Source: Micromonospora sp. NBC_01796 | GTDB taxonomy: Bacteria > Actinomycetota > Actinomycetes > Mycobacteriales > Micromonosporaceae | Reading direction: 5' to 3' | Assembly (NCBI RefSeq): GCF_035917455.1 | Contig: NZ_CP109078.1 | Location: forward strand, 124,001-188,000 | Length of the DNA stretch: 64,000 bases | Part shown: positions 1 through 7,374 of the stretch, in pieces | Numbering within the stretch: the stretch's first letter is position 1 | Layout of the letters: every line of letters starts with the position of its first letter | Notes under the pieces: generated by a model | Told to the model about the DNA's origin: nothing | What the model saw: only the letters and a program-made list of their open reading frames with translations | Database searches by the model: none | Translations under genes and position numbers: made by a program

Positions 1-2
1 TC

Positions 3-185
3 AGCCACGACCTGCCGGTGGTGGCCAACCTGGCGCAACGGCTGATCGTGATGCGCGACGGTCGGGTGGAGGAGTCCGGCGCCACCGAAGACGTCCTGCG
101 CCGCCCCCGGTCCGCGTACGCCCGGCAGTTGGTCACCAGCGCGGCCCAGGTGACCCGCCTGACGGTTGGGACGGTTGAACGATGA
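3..185 (+). CDS. Oligopeptide/dipeptide ABC transporter ATP-binding protein, C-terminal fragment
   Basis: Only the last 60 codons are in the window; the 5' part lies upstream. The fragment opens with the H-loop (SHDLPVVANL) and continues with the MRDGRVEESG segment and the RRPRSAYARQLV region, which is typical of the DppD/OppD class of peptide or nickel importer ATPases. The stop codon overlaps the ATG of the next ATPase by four bases (ATGA), so the two are translationally coupled. They probably form the DppD/DppF-type ATPase pair that energises one peptide importer at the membrane. Walker A and B cannot be judged because they are outside the window, and the substrate is unknown. Confidence 0.85.
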   Translation, partial: SHDLPVVANLAQRLIVMRDGRVEESGATEDVLRRPRSAYARQLVTSAAQVTRLTVGTVER

Positions 186-1042
186 GCGCCGAACTGCTCG
201 CCGGTCGTTCGCTGACCCGTCAGTACGCCGGGCGTCCCCGGCCCGCGCTGGACCAGGTGGATGTCACCATCGACAGTGGCGTGAGCCTCGGCATCGTCGG
301 TGAGTCCGGTGCGGGCAAGAGCACGCTGCTGCGCCTGTTGCTCGGGGTCGACCGGCCCACCTCGGGTTCGGTTCTCTTCGGTGGGCAGCCGTTGGGCAAG
401 GTGCCTCGGCGGGAGTTCCGCAGCCAGGTGCAGGTGGTCTTCCAGGACCCGCGCTCGTCGCTGAACCCCCGGATGTCGGTCGGTGCGATCGTCGCCGAGC
501 CGCTCCGGTCGCTGAAGATCGGCAAGGACCGGGCGGAACGGGCGGACAGGGTGGCCGAGGTGCTGACCGCCGTGGGCCTGCATCCCGACGACGGGCGCCG
601 GTACCCGCACGAGTTCTCCGGCGGTCAGCGGCAGCGCATCGCCATCGCCCGAGCGCTTGCCCCGTCACCTCGGCTGCTGCTCGCCGACGAACCGGTCAGC
701 GCACTCGACGTCTCCGTACGTCTCCAGATCGTCGACCTGCTACGGGAACTGGTCGACACGCTCGGGCTGACGCTGGTGCTGGTGTCGCACGACCTGGCGA
801 TCGTCAGCCAACTCTGCCAGCAGGTGCTGGTGATGCGGCACGGACGGGTGGTCGAGTCCGGCCCGACCGCGACCGTGCTCGAACGACCGACCCAGGACTA
901 CACCCGCGCGCTGCTGGCCGCGATCCCCCAACTCCCCGCCGACCTGGTTGCCCCGCCGGGTAGGGCTGATCTGCTTCCGAGCGCGGCGGCCCTTCCGGGC
1001 GAGGCGGCGCTTCCGACTGCACGAACCGAGGAGACGGCATGA
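182..1042 (+). CDS. Oligopeptide/dipeptide ABC transporter ATP-binding protein (DppF/OppF-like)
   Basis: 286 aa, a normal length for an OppF-type ATPase. Visible motifs are Walker A GESGAGKST (about residues 40-48), the Q-loop VVFQDPRSSLNP, signature FSGGQRQR, Walker B LLLADEPVSALD and H-loop SHD. The RSSLNPRMSVG stretch after the Q-loop is characteristic of peptide-importer ATPases. The start overlaps the preceding ATPase by four bases and the stop overlaps the next gene by four bases, so all three are one operon. It should hydrolyse ATP on the cytoplasmic face of a peptide (or nickel/opine) importer whose permease and binding protein genes would lie upstream of the window. The exact substrate is not readable. 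Confidence 0.92.
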   Translation: MSAELLAGRSLTRQYAGRPRPALDQVDVTIDSGVSLGIVGESGAGKSTLLRLLLGVDRPTSGSVLFGGQPLGKVPRREFRSQVQVVFQDPRSSLNPRMSVGAIVAEPLRSLKIGKDRAERADRVAEVLTAVGLHPDDGRRYPHEFSGGQRQRIAIARALAPSPRLLLADEPVSALDVSVRLQIVDLLRELVDTLGLTLVLVSHDLAIVSQLCQQVLVMRHGRVVESGPTATVLERPTQDYTRALLAAIPQLPADLVAPPGRADLLPSAAALPGEAALPTARTEETA

Positions 1043-1827
1043 GCGTCGACACCGATGTGACCAGCGACAACTTCGCCGACGAGTGGCGGAAGTGGCACGA
1101 CCAGCGGGAAACCAAGGTCTCCTCCCCCGGTGGTGACCTGACCCTGACCGGCACCAACTGGATCTCCGACGAGACGGTCATCGAGGGTGTGCCGGGACGC
1201 TGGTCGGTCGAGAACGGAGTCGTCCGGGTCACCGACGCGGCCGGGCTCACCGTCGACGGCGAGCCGGTCACCGAGGCGGTGCTCCGCGACGGCCAGTGGC
1301 TCGCCGTGGGCGATGTCGCGCTGGTCCTCATCCGCCGGGGCAACGACACCGCCGTACGGACCTACGACCCGAACTCCGAAGGGGTACGGACCTTCGCCGG
1401 CATCGACTCGTTCGCGCCTGATCCCGCGTGGGTGGTGACCGCCGAGTTCCGCCCGGCGGAGGTGGACACGACCGAGCACATCGTGCACACGAACTCGGGG
1501 CGTGAGGTCGACTACCAGGTGATCGGTACGTTCTCGTTCGCGGTGGACGGTCACGAGGTGGAGATGGTGGGGCTCGACACCGGTCACGTGGGCGAGGCGC
1601 ACCTGACCTTCCGGGACGCCACGAGCGGCAAGCAGTCGTACGCGGCTTCGCGCTTCCTGTTCGTACCGCTGCCGACCGGTCCGGGGCCGGTGACGCTGGA
1701 CTTCAACCGGGTGGAGCTGCCCCCGTGCGCCTTCTCCGACGCCTTCATCTGCCCCCTCCCGCCGCGCCAAAACATCCTCCCCTTCCCGGTAGAAGCCGGC
1801 GAACAACGCGTACGCACCCACGCCTGA
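1039..1827 (+). CDS. DUF1684 family protein
   Basis: 262 aa, cytoplasmic, with no signal peptide or membrane segment. It shows the DUF1684 pattern: an N-terminal EWRKWHDQRE segment, a central TFRDATSGKQSYAASRFLFVPLP stretch, and the terminal block LDFNRVELPPCAFSDAFICP followed by LPPRQNILPFPVEAGEQRV, in which the Asn, Cys and Pro positions are family hallmarks. The biochemical role of DUF1684 is unknown to me. The ATG overlaps the upstream ATPase stop (ATGA) and is preceded by GAGGAG, so it is co-transcribed with the peptide transporter. That suggests a role tied to the imported substrate, which is inference only. Confidence 0.85.
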   Translation: MSVDTDVTSDNFADEWRKWHDQRETKVSSPGGDLTLTGTNWISDETVIEGVPGRWSVENGVVRVTDAAGLTVDGEPVTEAVLRDGQWLAVGDVALVLIRRGNDTAVRTYDPNSEGVRTFAGIDSFAPDPAWVVTAEFRPAEVDTTEHIVHTNSGREVDYQVIGTFSFAVDGHEVEMVGLDTGHVGEAHLTFRDATSGKQSYAASRFLFVPLPTGPGPVTLDFNRVELPPCAFSDAFICPLPPRQNILPFPVEAGEQRVRTHA

Positions 1828-2743
1828 CGCTGTTGCGCTCCTGGGTGGTCGTAGACCCTTAGGTGCACGCCGGAGTTTCCGAGGTACGTGCCACAGCAAT
1901 GGTTTTTCTGCCAGGGGCCGCCTGGCACTCTTAGCCGACGGAGCCGTTCGAGTCGCGTCAAGCATCGGATGAAACGAAGGTGTTTGGAAAGCATCTACCG
2001 CAGGACATGCCGGCTGCCGGCAGGTTGTGCAACCTTCTGTACGCCTTCAAGGCGGCCCTGAACGGGCCGCACGCAGCCGCCTGGGCGCGTCCGTCACTCC
2101 GCTGACGCTCCGACTCCGGCCGCGCAATACGCGCGGCGGCTGGCACGAAAGGCGGAAGCCCACTGGTCCGCCGGAGACGACAGGGTTGAAGTAAGAGATG
2201 CTGATGAGCAGGCCGGGCGGGCAAGAGCCGCGTCGCGTGCTCGACGCACGCCGCGCCGTTGGCGAGCTGCCGGAGGCGTGCGAGGTTGGCGATTACTGCT
2301 GAATACCGGGGCCGGGGGATCCATCGGCCCCGGAATGCCAGCGGCTCCGGCGCCGATGGACGCCGCCGGGTCCGGGGGTGGTCGAGGTGCGAAGCCATCC
2401 CGTGCGCCATCGGCCCAGTCGGAGCCGAGCAGACCACCGCCCGAGGCGCCAGCGTCCGTACGGGCATCAGGGCCCGCTTGTCGTGGCGCCCCCTCCGAAA
2501 GGAGTGCGAGTCGACGGCGCACGGGATGGCCTACCCGCAGTGTGGGAGCTGCTGCAACGCCCATGCAGCGGACATGCCCCCGTTGAACGAGGGTCGTGAA
2601 GCCGACACTCCGTTCCGACGACCGCTCGGATTGCTGGCTTGATCAGCAGGCTGTCTTGTAGTTCGCTGCAACCCATGTCTGAAAGCACATGGCCGTCCTG
2701 GGTACGGCAAGCACGTCCTGGAGCACGCGGGGGTGGTCCGGCT
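1828..2743 (+). other. Long intergenic stretch, no supportable gene
   Basis: About 0.9 kb between DUF1684 and the restriction endonuclease. Several open frames exist on both strands, but all have low-complexity Arg/Pro/Ala-rich translations and none resembles a protein family. The sequence is likely a degenerate flank of the accessory island and would hold the promoter of the endonuclease gene. A CCGGCTGCCGGC inverted repeat lies near 2010; I see no other strong structure. Confidence 0.5.
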
Positions 2744-3370
2744 ATGCGGCCGAAGACTCCCAGCTCACCCTACTTCGGCGAGGACTTCAGCGACTGGCCA
2801 AGCGTCACCCGCAGTCTGCTTGCCGCCCAACCACTGAGTGGACCAGATTTGGTGAGGACGGTACTTGCAAGCTGGGAGTCAATCTTCCATTCACGGCTCG
2901 GCAGCGGATTCCACATTGGTCGAGAGATCAAGCCGACGCCACAGGTGATGGGATTCCTGCTACACGCACTAATCCCCCTGGAACTGGCAAGAACCCATTC
3001 GGGTTGGCGAGCAGAGCTCGCCGCACGTGACAAAGATCTCGTCTACGTCCCGGACGAACGATACTCGATCGAGATTAAGACGTCCTCGCATCCGAGCCAG
3101 ATCTTTGGTAACCGAAGCTTCGGCGTGGACAACCCTGGCACAGGAAAGAAAGCCAAGGACGGCTACTACCTAACGGTGAACTTCGAGAAATGGCCCGCCG
3201 ACAGCAACAGAATTCCTCGGATCCTGATGATTAGATTCGGCTGGCTGGACCACACGGACTGGGTGGCACAGAGGGCAGAGACTGGACAACAGTCGGCTCT
3301 CCCTGCACTCGTGGACAATAATCAGCTGCTTGTTCTCTACACCGCAGACTCAGAAGAGCTGCTGTTCTGA
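2744..3370 (+). CDS. Type II restriction endonuclease, ScaI-like family
   Basis: About 208 aa from the ATG at 2744, which follows a GGGGGTGG stretch. In-frame ATGs at 2639 and 2675 would add up to 35 poorly structured residues. The core contains KDLVYVPDERYSIEIKTSSH, which fits a PD-(D/E)xK nuclease core (Asp, then Glu-x-Lys), followed by IFGNRSFG, GYYLTVNFEKW and MIRFGWLDHTDW. These blocks resemble the ScaI endonuclease family, which cuts AGTACT. The adjacent convergent methyltransferase supports a complete restriction-modification system for cutting unmodified foreign DNA. GC is visibly lower than in the flanking genes, which indicates horizontal acquisition. Recognition of AGTACT is inferred, and the family assignment is from memory. 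Confidence 0.68.
   Translation: MRPKTPSSPYFGEDFSDWPSVTRSLLAAQPLSGPDLVRTVLASWESIFHSRLGSGFHIGREIKPTPQVMGFLLHALIPLELARTHSGWRAELAARDKDLVYVPDERYSIEIKTSSHPSQIFGNRSFGVDNPGTGKKAKDGYYLTVNFEKWPADSNRIPRILMIRFGWLDHTDWVAQRAETGQQSALPALVDNNQLLVLYTADSEELLF
3350..3370. terminator. Palindromic tail-to-tail overlap of the R and M genes
   Basis: The 21-base overlap of the two stop regions is itself an imperfect inverted repeat: arms TCAGAA and TTCTGA with most inner bases also paired. The two proteins therefore end in almost the same residues (SEELLF and SEQQLF). It could act as a short bidirectional terminator, but there is no following T-run, so this is tentative. Confidence 0.35.
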
Positions 3371-4198
3371 CGCCTCTAAGCGCGTAATTGCAAGGTCCAG
3401 GTAGTCTGACCGGAGATCAAAGCCTACGCTCACTCTTTTGTGCTGCCGGGCCACAACGCAAGTGGTTCCTGAACCAACGAAAGGATCAAGCACAAGTCCA
3501 CCGATCGGGCTGGAAGATTTAATCACGCGCTCAACGAGAGCTGATGGAAACTGGGCCGGGTGCGGTGTCCGCTCCCGGCTTGCCCGGTTGGTTCCTGAGG
3601 TAACCTTTGGAATCTGCCATACGTCGCTTGGATTTTTTCCGAGAGGATTGCATTTAAGCTTCCCATTCTTTTTTTGGTTTGGATACTTGACGTCAGGGTC
3701 GCGGACCGGGTCCAGATCAAAGTAGTAGCCTTCTGGATCGCGCACGTACCACAGAAGCTTTTCGTTCCGAGGCGAGAACGACTTGCGCGAAGCTACGCCG
3801 GCACCGTAGTTCCATACCACTTCTTGAAGCAGGTAGAACGGACTTTGATCCCATAGCAGATACGGTAGTGGCACCGCTTTGCCTCGGTCCGCTACGGATA
3901 CGTATCCGACGTTTAGCCAAAAAGATCCGGATGGAAGAGTCAGGTCATAGATTCTGCTCATCCACTTGCCGCACCAGGCAACGTAATCGGCAAGAGGGAG
4001 GACCCTTTCGTACTCTTTACCAATGTTGTAGGGCGGGCTTGTCATTGTCAAGTCGAAGCTTGGCTGACTCAGTCGCTCCATGAGCGCAGTGCAGTCGCCC
4101 TGATAAAGGAGTACATCTTCCGACTCGTAGTACGGGGTTCCCAACTCTGCTTTGATCTCCGCAAGCTGCCGCACCAGGCTACCTTCCTTGCCGCACAT
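3350..4198 (-). CDS. DNA methyltransferase of a type II R-M system (probable N4-cytosine type)
   Basis: 282 aa. The catalytic motif IV TSPPYNIG is near residue 52, and the SAM-binding motif I DPFVGSGTTCVVA is near the C-terminus (about residue 238). This order (catalytic before SAM motif) is the beta class, and SPPY rather than DPPY favours N4-cytosine methylation. FWLNVGY and LLWYVRDPEGYYF sit between them. It should protect the host sites recognised by the neighbouring endonuclease. The gene converges on the endonuclease and overlaps its 3' end by 21 bases. Codon use and GC are lower than in the flanking housekeeping genes, consistent with transfer. Strict specificity cannot be read from the sequence. 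Confidence 0.85.
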   Translation of the reverse strand: MCGKEGSLVRQLAEIKAELGTPYYESEDVLLYQGDCTALMERLSQPSFDLTMTSPPYNIGKEYERVLPLADYVAWCGKWMSRIYDLTLPSGSFWLNVGYVSVADRGKAVPLPYLLWDQSPFYLLQEVVWNYGAGVASRKSFSPRNEKLLWYVRDPEGYYFDLDPVRDPDVKYPNQKKNGKLKCNPLGKNPSDVWQIPKVTSGTNRASRERTPHPAQFPSALVERVIKSSSPIGGLVLDPFVGSGTTCVVARQHKRVSVGFDLRSDYLDLAITRLEASEQQLF

Positions 4199-4847
4199 CG
4201 ATTACTGTCTGTAGCTTCCAGGGCGTGCCCCGCATTACCTTACTTCCTCAAATGTTTCAGTCACGGTAGCCACCACTACACGCCGACGGTGACTCCCTTG
4301 TAGTAATCCCACTACGCCTCGTGCTTGAAGGATCGGGCGGTGAGGGGACGCCCGGCAGGACAGGCAGGCAGACAGGCAGACACACAGACACACAGACACG
4401 CAGGAAAGTTTGTAGGGCCTTCCGACCGGGCGAGGCAGCTCGAGCCAAGAGCACGGATACGACCAATCGACAGCAAGTCCCACCCGGGCTGACTCGTGGA
4501 TGCGCTCACCGATGACCAGCAACAGGCGTTGACCACGCAGGTTCGCGCCCCCGACGGGGCTGCGGCGTCTCGTTTCGACGTCCACTTGCCGGCCGGCCTT
4601 GGACCGTCGCTGGGCCGTCTGGGCCGTCGTTGGACCGTCAGATGCCGACCAGCACCGCCCAGCAATGACCAACGATGCCGAGAGGGTACAGCCTTGATCG
4701 TGACTGTGACCTGGTGGGCGACGAACGAGTCGACCTGTACGCGAGATTTTGCCCCACTGGGCTGAAGATCTGCCGGCTAAAATCATGACCGCGCCCCGAC
4801 CTCCGCCGGAGCCGTTCCTACTAGTCAGAGGCGGTTTCCACGTCTCG
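4199..4847 (+). other. Gene-poor stretch inside the accessory island
   Basis: About 650 bases upstream of the methyltransferase start without a convincing gene. Open frames here give low-complexity or repeat-derived translations only. It contains the CAGACA-rich simple repeat at 4356-4404 and must include the methyltransferase promoter near 4200-4260. Confidence 0.5.
4356..4404 (+). repeat. CAGG/CAGACA-rich simple repeat
   Basis: About 49 bases made of irregular CAGG, CAGACAGG and CAGACACA units with a core of repeated ACACAG. Such microsatellite-like DNA is unusual in a GC-rich actinobacterial chromosome and lies between the R-M system and the tRNA-like scar. It does not code for anything recognisable. 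Confidence 0.7.
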
Positions 4848-4902
4848 TGGTGGGTAGAGGATTCGAACCTCTGAAGCTTCCGCAACGGGTTTACAGTCCT
4901 GC
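4848..4902 (-). pseudogene. 3' half of a tRNA-Tyr-like gene, probable attachment-site scar
   Basis: Read on the minus strand, this segment has an anticodon loop CTGTAAA (anticodon GUA, Tyr), a long class II variable region, a perfect T-arm (AGAGG, TTCGAAT, CCTCT) and an acceptor 3' strand ACCCACC with discriminator A. The CCA end is not encoded. The 5' half is not intact: the upstream bases start GGTG but then lack a proper D-arm and are too short, and the anticodon stem is mismatched. A tRNA 3' end without its 5' half is the classic product of integrase-mediated recombination at a tRNA gene, so I read this as an old att site. An intact tRNA-Tyr is not in the window. Confidence 0.55.
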
Positions 4903-4938
4903 CCTGGAGGCCCTTGCACCTGACCGATCCGGGTGACA

Positions 4939-5208
4939 TCAGGTTGGGTGGCGGCGGGTCCAGCCGAGAAATCTGGCGAACAGGTCCGCCGGGTCAGGGC
5001 CGGGGTTCGGCTTCAGGCGGTAGAGGTCGGCGGCAGCCTCATGCAGGACCGTCGAGAGGTAAATGGCGAGCGAGACGCGGTCGTGGGCGTACTCATGCCA
5101 GAGGTGGAGGCGGGCGGGGGCGCAAGGCCAGGGGGCGGCGCCGGTCCGGCAGATCCAGAGCGGGCGCAGCGGGAGATGTTGGCGTTGCCGTAGTGGCGGG
5201 GTGGTCAC
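4939..5208 (-). CDS. Small accessory protein of actinobacterial integrative-element type, unknown function
   Basis: 89 aa from a GTG whose bases overlap the preceding stop as GTGA (5205-5208). The core has a PWPC motif, then LHLWHEYAHDRVSLAIYLST and a C-terminal PADLFARFLGWTRR. This resembles a small family often seen beside regulators and integrative elements in Micromonosporaceae and Streptomyces, which I recognise by pattern and cannot name. It has no signal peptide or membrane segment. It lies directly beside the tRNA-like scar and is translationally coupled to the gene before it. Function is unknown. Confidence 0.6.
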   Translation of the reverse strand: MTTPPLRQRQHLPLRPLWICRTGAAPWPCAPARLHLWHEYAHDRVSLAIYLSTVLHEAAADLYRLKPNPGPDPADLFARFLGWTRRHPT

Positions 5209-5483
5209 CAGCGACCGCCGTTCGCGCGCCAGCGCTGAGCGGGGGTGGGGTAGCTGGGGCGGCCGACACGGGGGTTGGCGACGGTGAGCGCGTCCCAGTT
5301 CGGGCGGTTGTCCCGGTCGGGGCGGATGGCGGGACCCGACTGGGGCTCGTACGGGACCGGTGTGCGGCGGTCGGGGCAGGACGCCCAGCGCAGGCCACAG
5401 GAACACCAGCGACGGAACCTGCGCCAGGTGCAGCGGTGGGTGGGTGCCAGGGGGATCGGTTTAAGCGCTCTCCGCTTGGGCAT
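5205..5483 (-). CDS. Small Cys-containing accessory protein, unknown function
   Basis: 92 aa if started at ATG 5483 (MPKRRALKP). It has an early HRCTWRRFRRWCSCGLRW cluster with further Cys (C-x9-C-x-C and a later CPD) that could bind a metal, then a Pro/Arg-rich second half ending RWRANGGRW. The last codon runs into the next gene's start by a GTGA overlap, so the pair is one transcript. The upstream side faces two palindromic sites and the divergent helix-turn-helix gene, an arrangement expected for a repressor-controlled divergent promoter. I do not recognise a function. Confidence 0.55.
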   Translation of the reverse strand: MPKRRALKPIPLAPTHRCTWRRFRRWCSCGLRWASCPDRRTPVPYEPQSGPAIRPDRDNRPNWDALTVANPRVGRPSYPTPAQRWRANGGRW

Positions 5484-5500
5484 ACCGACGAGCTTCGCAA

Positions 5501-5523
5501 GGGGTTGACGACTCGTCAACCCC
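5501..5523. promoter_or_regulatory. 23-bp palindrome, candidate operator
   Basis: Arms GGGGTTGACGA and TCGTCAACCCC flank one central base and match perfectly. It lies in the divergent intergenic region between the accessory gene starting at 5483 and the helix-turn-helix gene at 5567, where a repressor of both promoters would bind. The binding protein is not identified. Confidence 0.6.
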
Positions 5524-5527
5524 CCTA

Positions 5528-5542
5528 TTGGCAACTTGCCAA
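5528..5542. promoter_or_regulatory. 15-bp palindrome, second candidate operator
   Basis: Arms TTGGCAA and TTGCCAA flank a single central base. It sits five bases from the 23-bp palindrome but has a different sequence. It may therefore bind a different protein, or be a second site of the divergent promoter. Confidence 0.5.
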
Positions 5543-5566
5543 CTCCATTCGTCGGATGGTGCGCCG

Positions 5567-5761
5567 ATGCAGGTGATGGCGCTCGCCGAGGTGGCCGACT
5601 TCCTCGGGGTCAGCCGCCAGCGAGCCGCGATCCTGGTCGATCGAGCTGACTTCCCCGCTCCGATCGCCACCCTCACCGTGGGCCGCATCTGGTCGGCAGC
5701 AGACGTCCGCACGTACACCGAGAAGCGGAACCGGCGGATGGACGGCTCGGACGCGGGCTGA
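5567..5761 (+). CDS. Small helix-turn-helix DNA-binding protein (excisionase/AlpA-like)
   Basis: 64 aa from ATG 5567; a TTG at 5528 is an unlikely alternative because it lies in the palindrome. The sequence MALAEVADFLGVSRQRAAIL is a MerR/AlpA-type winged helix-turn-helix: EVADFLGVSRQRA forms the recognition helix. It is followed by DFPAPIATLTVGRIWSAADV, the usual wing and 'R.W...DV' ending of excisionase-like proteins. Such proteins direct excision of integrated elements or regulate them. Divergent placement from the two small accessory genes, with palindromes between, fits local regulation. No integrase is nearby, so an excision role is only inferred. Confidence 0.7.
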   Translation: MQVMALAEVADFLGVSRQRAAILVDRADFPAPIATLTVGRIWSAADVRTYTEKRNRRMDGSDAG

Positions 5762-5818
5762 CCGCGACGGGCCTGGCCGGGACTGCGGGGCTGCGGTTCC
5801 GACGGGCTCCTGGCGATA

Positions 5819-6703
5819 ATGGGCGCGATGATCCAGGCCCTCGAACTCACCAAGCAGTATCGCCGGGTGCGAGCCGTGGACGGTGTCAGCTTCACTGCCG
5901 TACCGGGCAGGGTTACCGGGTTTCTCGGGCTCAACGGCTCGGGCAAGACCACGACGCTGCGGATGCTGCTCGGGCTGAGCCGACCGACGTCCGGCGACGC
6001 GCTGATCAACAACAAGCGGTTCCGTGACCTCGCGCATCCGCTGCGACAGGTCGGCGCGGTCCTCGAACAGGGCATCAGTCATCCGGGTCAGACCGGTCGG
6101 GCGCACCTGATCTCCCAGGCGATCGCGGCCGGTGCACCCCGGTCCCGTGCGGACACCCTGCTGGAGTACGTCGGGTTGGCGTACGCCGCCGACCAGCGCA
6201 GCGGCGACTACTCGCTGGGGATGCGCCAGCGTCTCGCGGTGGCGACCGCGCTGTTGGGAAATCCGGCGGTGCTCATCCTGGACGAGCCGGCGAACGGGCT
6301 CGACCCGGAGGGCATCGCGTGGCTTCGTCAACTGCTGCGCGACCACGCTCGCGAGGGTGGGACCGTACTCATCTCCAGTCACCTGCTGGCCGAGCTGGCG
6401 CAGCTCATCGATGACGTGGTGATTATCGCCAAAGGCCAGGTCAGGTGTACGGCACCGCTCGCCAGCCTCTACGGCGCCACAACCCGCAAGCTTCGGGTAC
6501 GCGGCCGCGACCCGCAACGCCTGTGGCGGGCGTTCGAGGATGCCGGTGGCAGTGTGACCACGGACGGACACGCACTGGAAGTGGTCGGACTGTCCCCCGA
6601 GGACGCAGGTGAGATCGCGTTCGGTGCGCAGGTGCCCATCTACGAGCTGACCGTCGACGCCCCGAACCTCGAACAGATCTTCCTCGACCTGGCGGCCGCC
6701 TGA
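5819..6703 (+). CDS. ABC transporter ATP-binding protein (DrrA/CcmA-like exporter class)
   Basis: 294 aa with a single NBD: Walker A LNGSGKTTT (about residue 40), Q-loop VLEQGISHPGQTG, signature YSLGMRQRLAVA, Walker B VLILDEPANGLDPEG and H-loop SSHLLAELAQLIDDV. The C-terminal 70 residues form the extra domain seen in multidrug/antibiotic export ATPases. The SLGMRQR signature is typical of this class rather than of importers. The start could be ATG 5819 or ATG 5828; neither has a strong ribosome site. The stop overlaps the next gene (TGATG), whose product is the membrane partner. The substrate is unknown; lantibiotic or drug export or self-resistance is possible. Confidence 0.88.
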   Translation: MGAMIQALELTKQYRRVRAVDGVSFTAVPGRVTGFLGLNGSGKTTTLRMLLGLSRPTSGDALINNKRFRDLAHPLRQVGAVLEQGISHPGQTGRAHLISQAIAAGAPRSRADTLLEYVGLAYAADQRSGDYSLGMRQRLAVATALLGNPAVLILDEPANGLDPEGIAWLRQLLRDHAREGGTVLISSHLLAELAQLIDDVVIIAKGQVRCTAPLASLYGATTRKLRVRGRDPQRLWRAFEDAGGSVTTDGHALEVVGLSPEDAGEIAFGAQVPIYELTVDAPNLEQIFLDLAAA

Positions 6704-7305
6704 TGATCGCTCCCGTACGCAGTGAGCTCTACCGAGCGGCGACGATCCGATCCAGTTGGATCTCGATAGCCATCCTCGGCACGGTCGGCGCGTTGTTCGG
6801 CTCGTTCAACGTCGACTCATGGGTGCTGCTGACCTGCCTCGGCGCGTTCGGGCTGGCCGTGATGACCGTCGCCCAGCACTACCAGCACCGTACGGTGGTG
6901 TTGCTCTACCTGGCCCAGCCGAAGCGGGCGCTGGTGTTGGTCGCCCAGGTCATCGCGAGCGTGGTCGTCGCCTCGGGAGTCGCCGCGGTGAGCGGTGCCA
7001 CCGTGCTCGCCAAGGGTGACGTGACCCAGTACCGGTACACCTTGACCGTCGTGCCGATCATGGCCGTCTTCGGTGCCGCCACCGCGGCGATCGTGCGTCG
7101 TCCGACCTGGCTGTTCCTGGGGTGCGCGGGCTGGTTCGTCTTCATCGAGGGGCTGGTCGGCCGGTTGAAGGCACCGCTGCCGTTCTCCGCCTTCCTGGGC
7201 AGCGGTGCCGGTGAGCGCGACAGTCTGCTGATCGCCGCCGCCTGGGCGGTCCTGGCGTTGGTGGGCGCGGTCATCGCCATCCGCCGCGACCTGACCGGCG
7301 ACTGA
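6703..7305 (+). CDS. ABC-2-like membrane permease subunit
   Basis: 200 aa. Hydrophobic segments cover roughly residues 18-33, 42-58, 78-100, 112-128, 135-150 and 175-193, giving about six transmembrane helices. The N-terminus SELYRAATIRSSWISIAI is typical of ABC-2 type permeases partnered with the ATPase encoded just upstream; the two genes overlap by one base. It is shorter than most ABC-2 permeases (about 250 aa), so it may work as a homodimer. The transported substrate is unknown. Confidence 0.75.
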   Translation: MIAPVRSELYRAATIRSSWISIAILGTVGALFGSFNVDSWVLLTCLGAFGLAVMTVAQHYQHRTVVLLYLAQPKRALVLVAQVIASVVVASGVAAVSGATVLAKGDVTQYRYTLTVVPIMAVFGAATAAIVRRPTWLFLGCAGWFVFIEGLVGRLKAPLPFSAFLGSGAGERDSLLIAAAWAVLALVGAVIAIRRDLTGD

Positions 7306-7374
7306 CCAGTCGTTCGGCGCGTTCGCCGCTGGCGCGCCGGAACCGTGTGCCGCGCCCACACATCGCCCGTGAGG

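Noticed and set aside
1958-2642. Several open frames in the gap before the endonuclease
   Set aside because: All are Arg/Pro/Ala-rich, on both strands, without ribosome sites or family resemblance; they are typical random frames of high-GC DNA.
4356-4404. CRISPR-like array
   Set aside because: The repeat is a simple CAGACA microsatellite without spacers of fixed length, and no cas gene is near.
4848-4902. A functional tRNA-Tyr gene
   Set aside because: The T-arm and anticodon loop are good, but the 5' half and D-arm are missing and the anticodon stem is mismatched, so it is a remnant.
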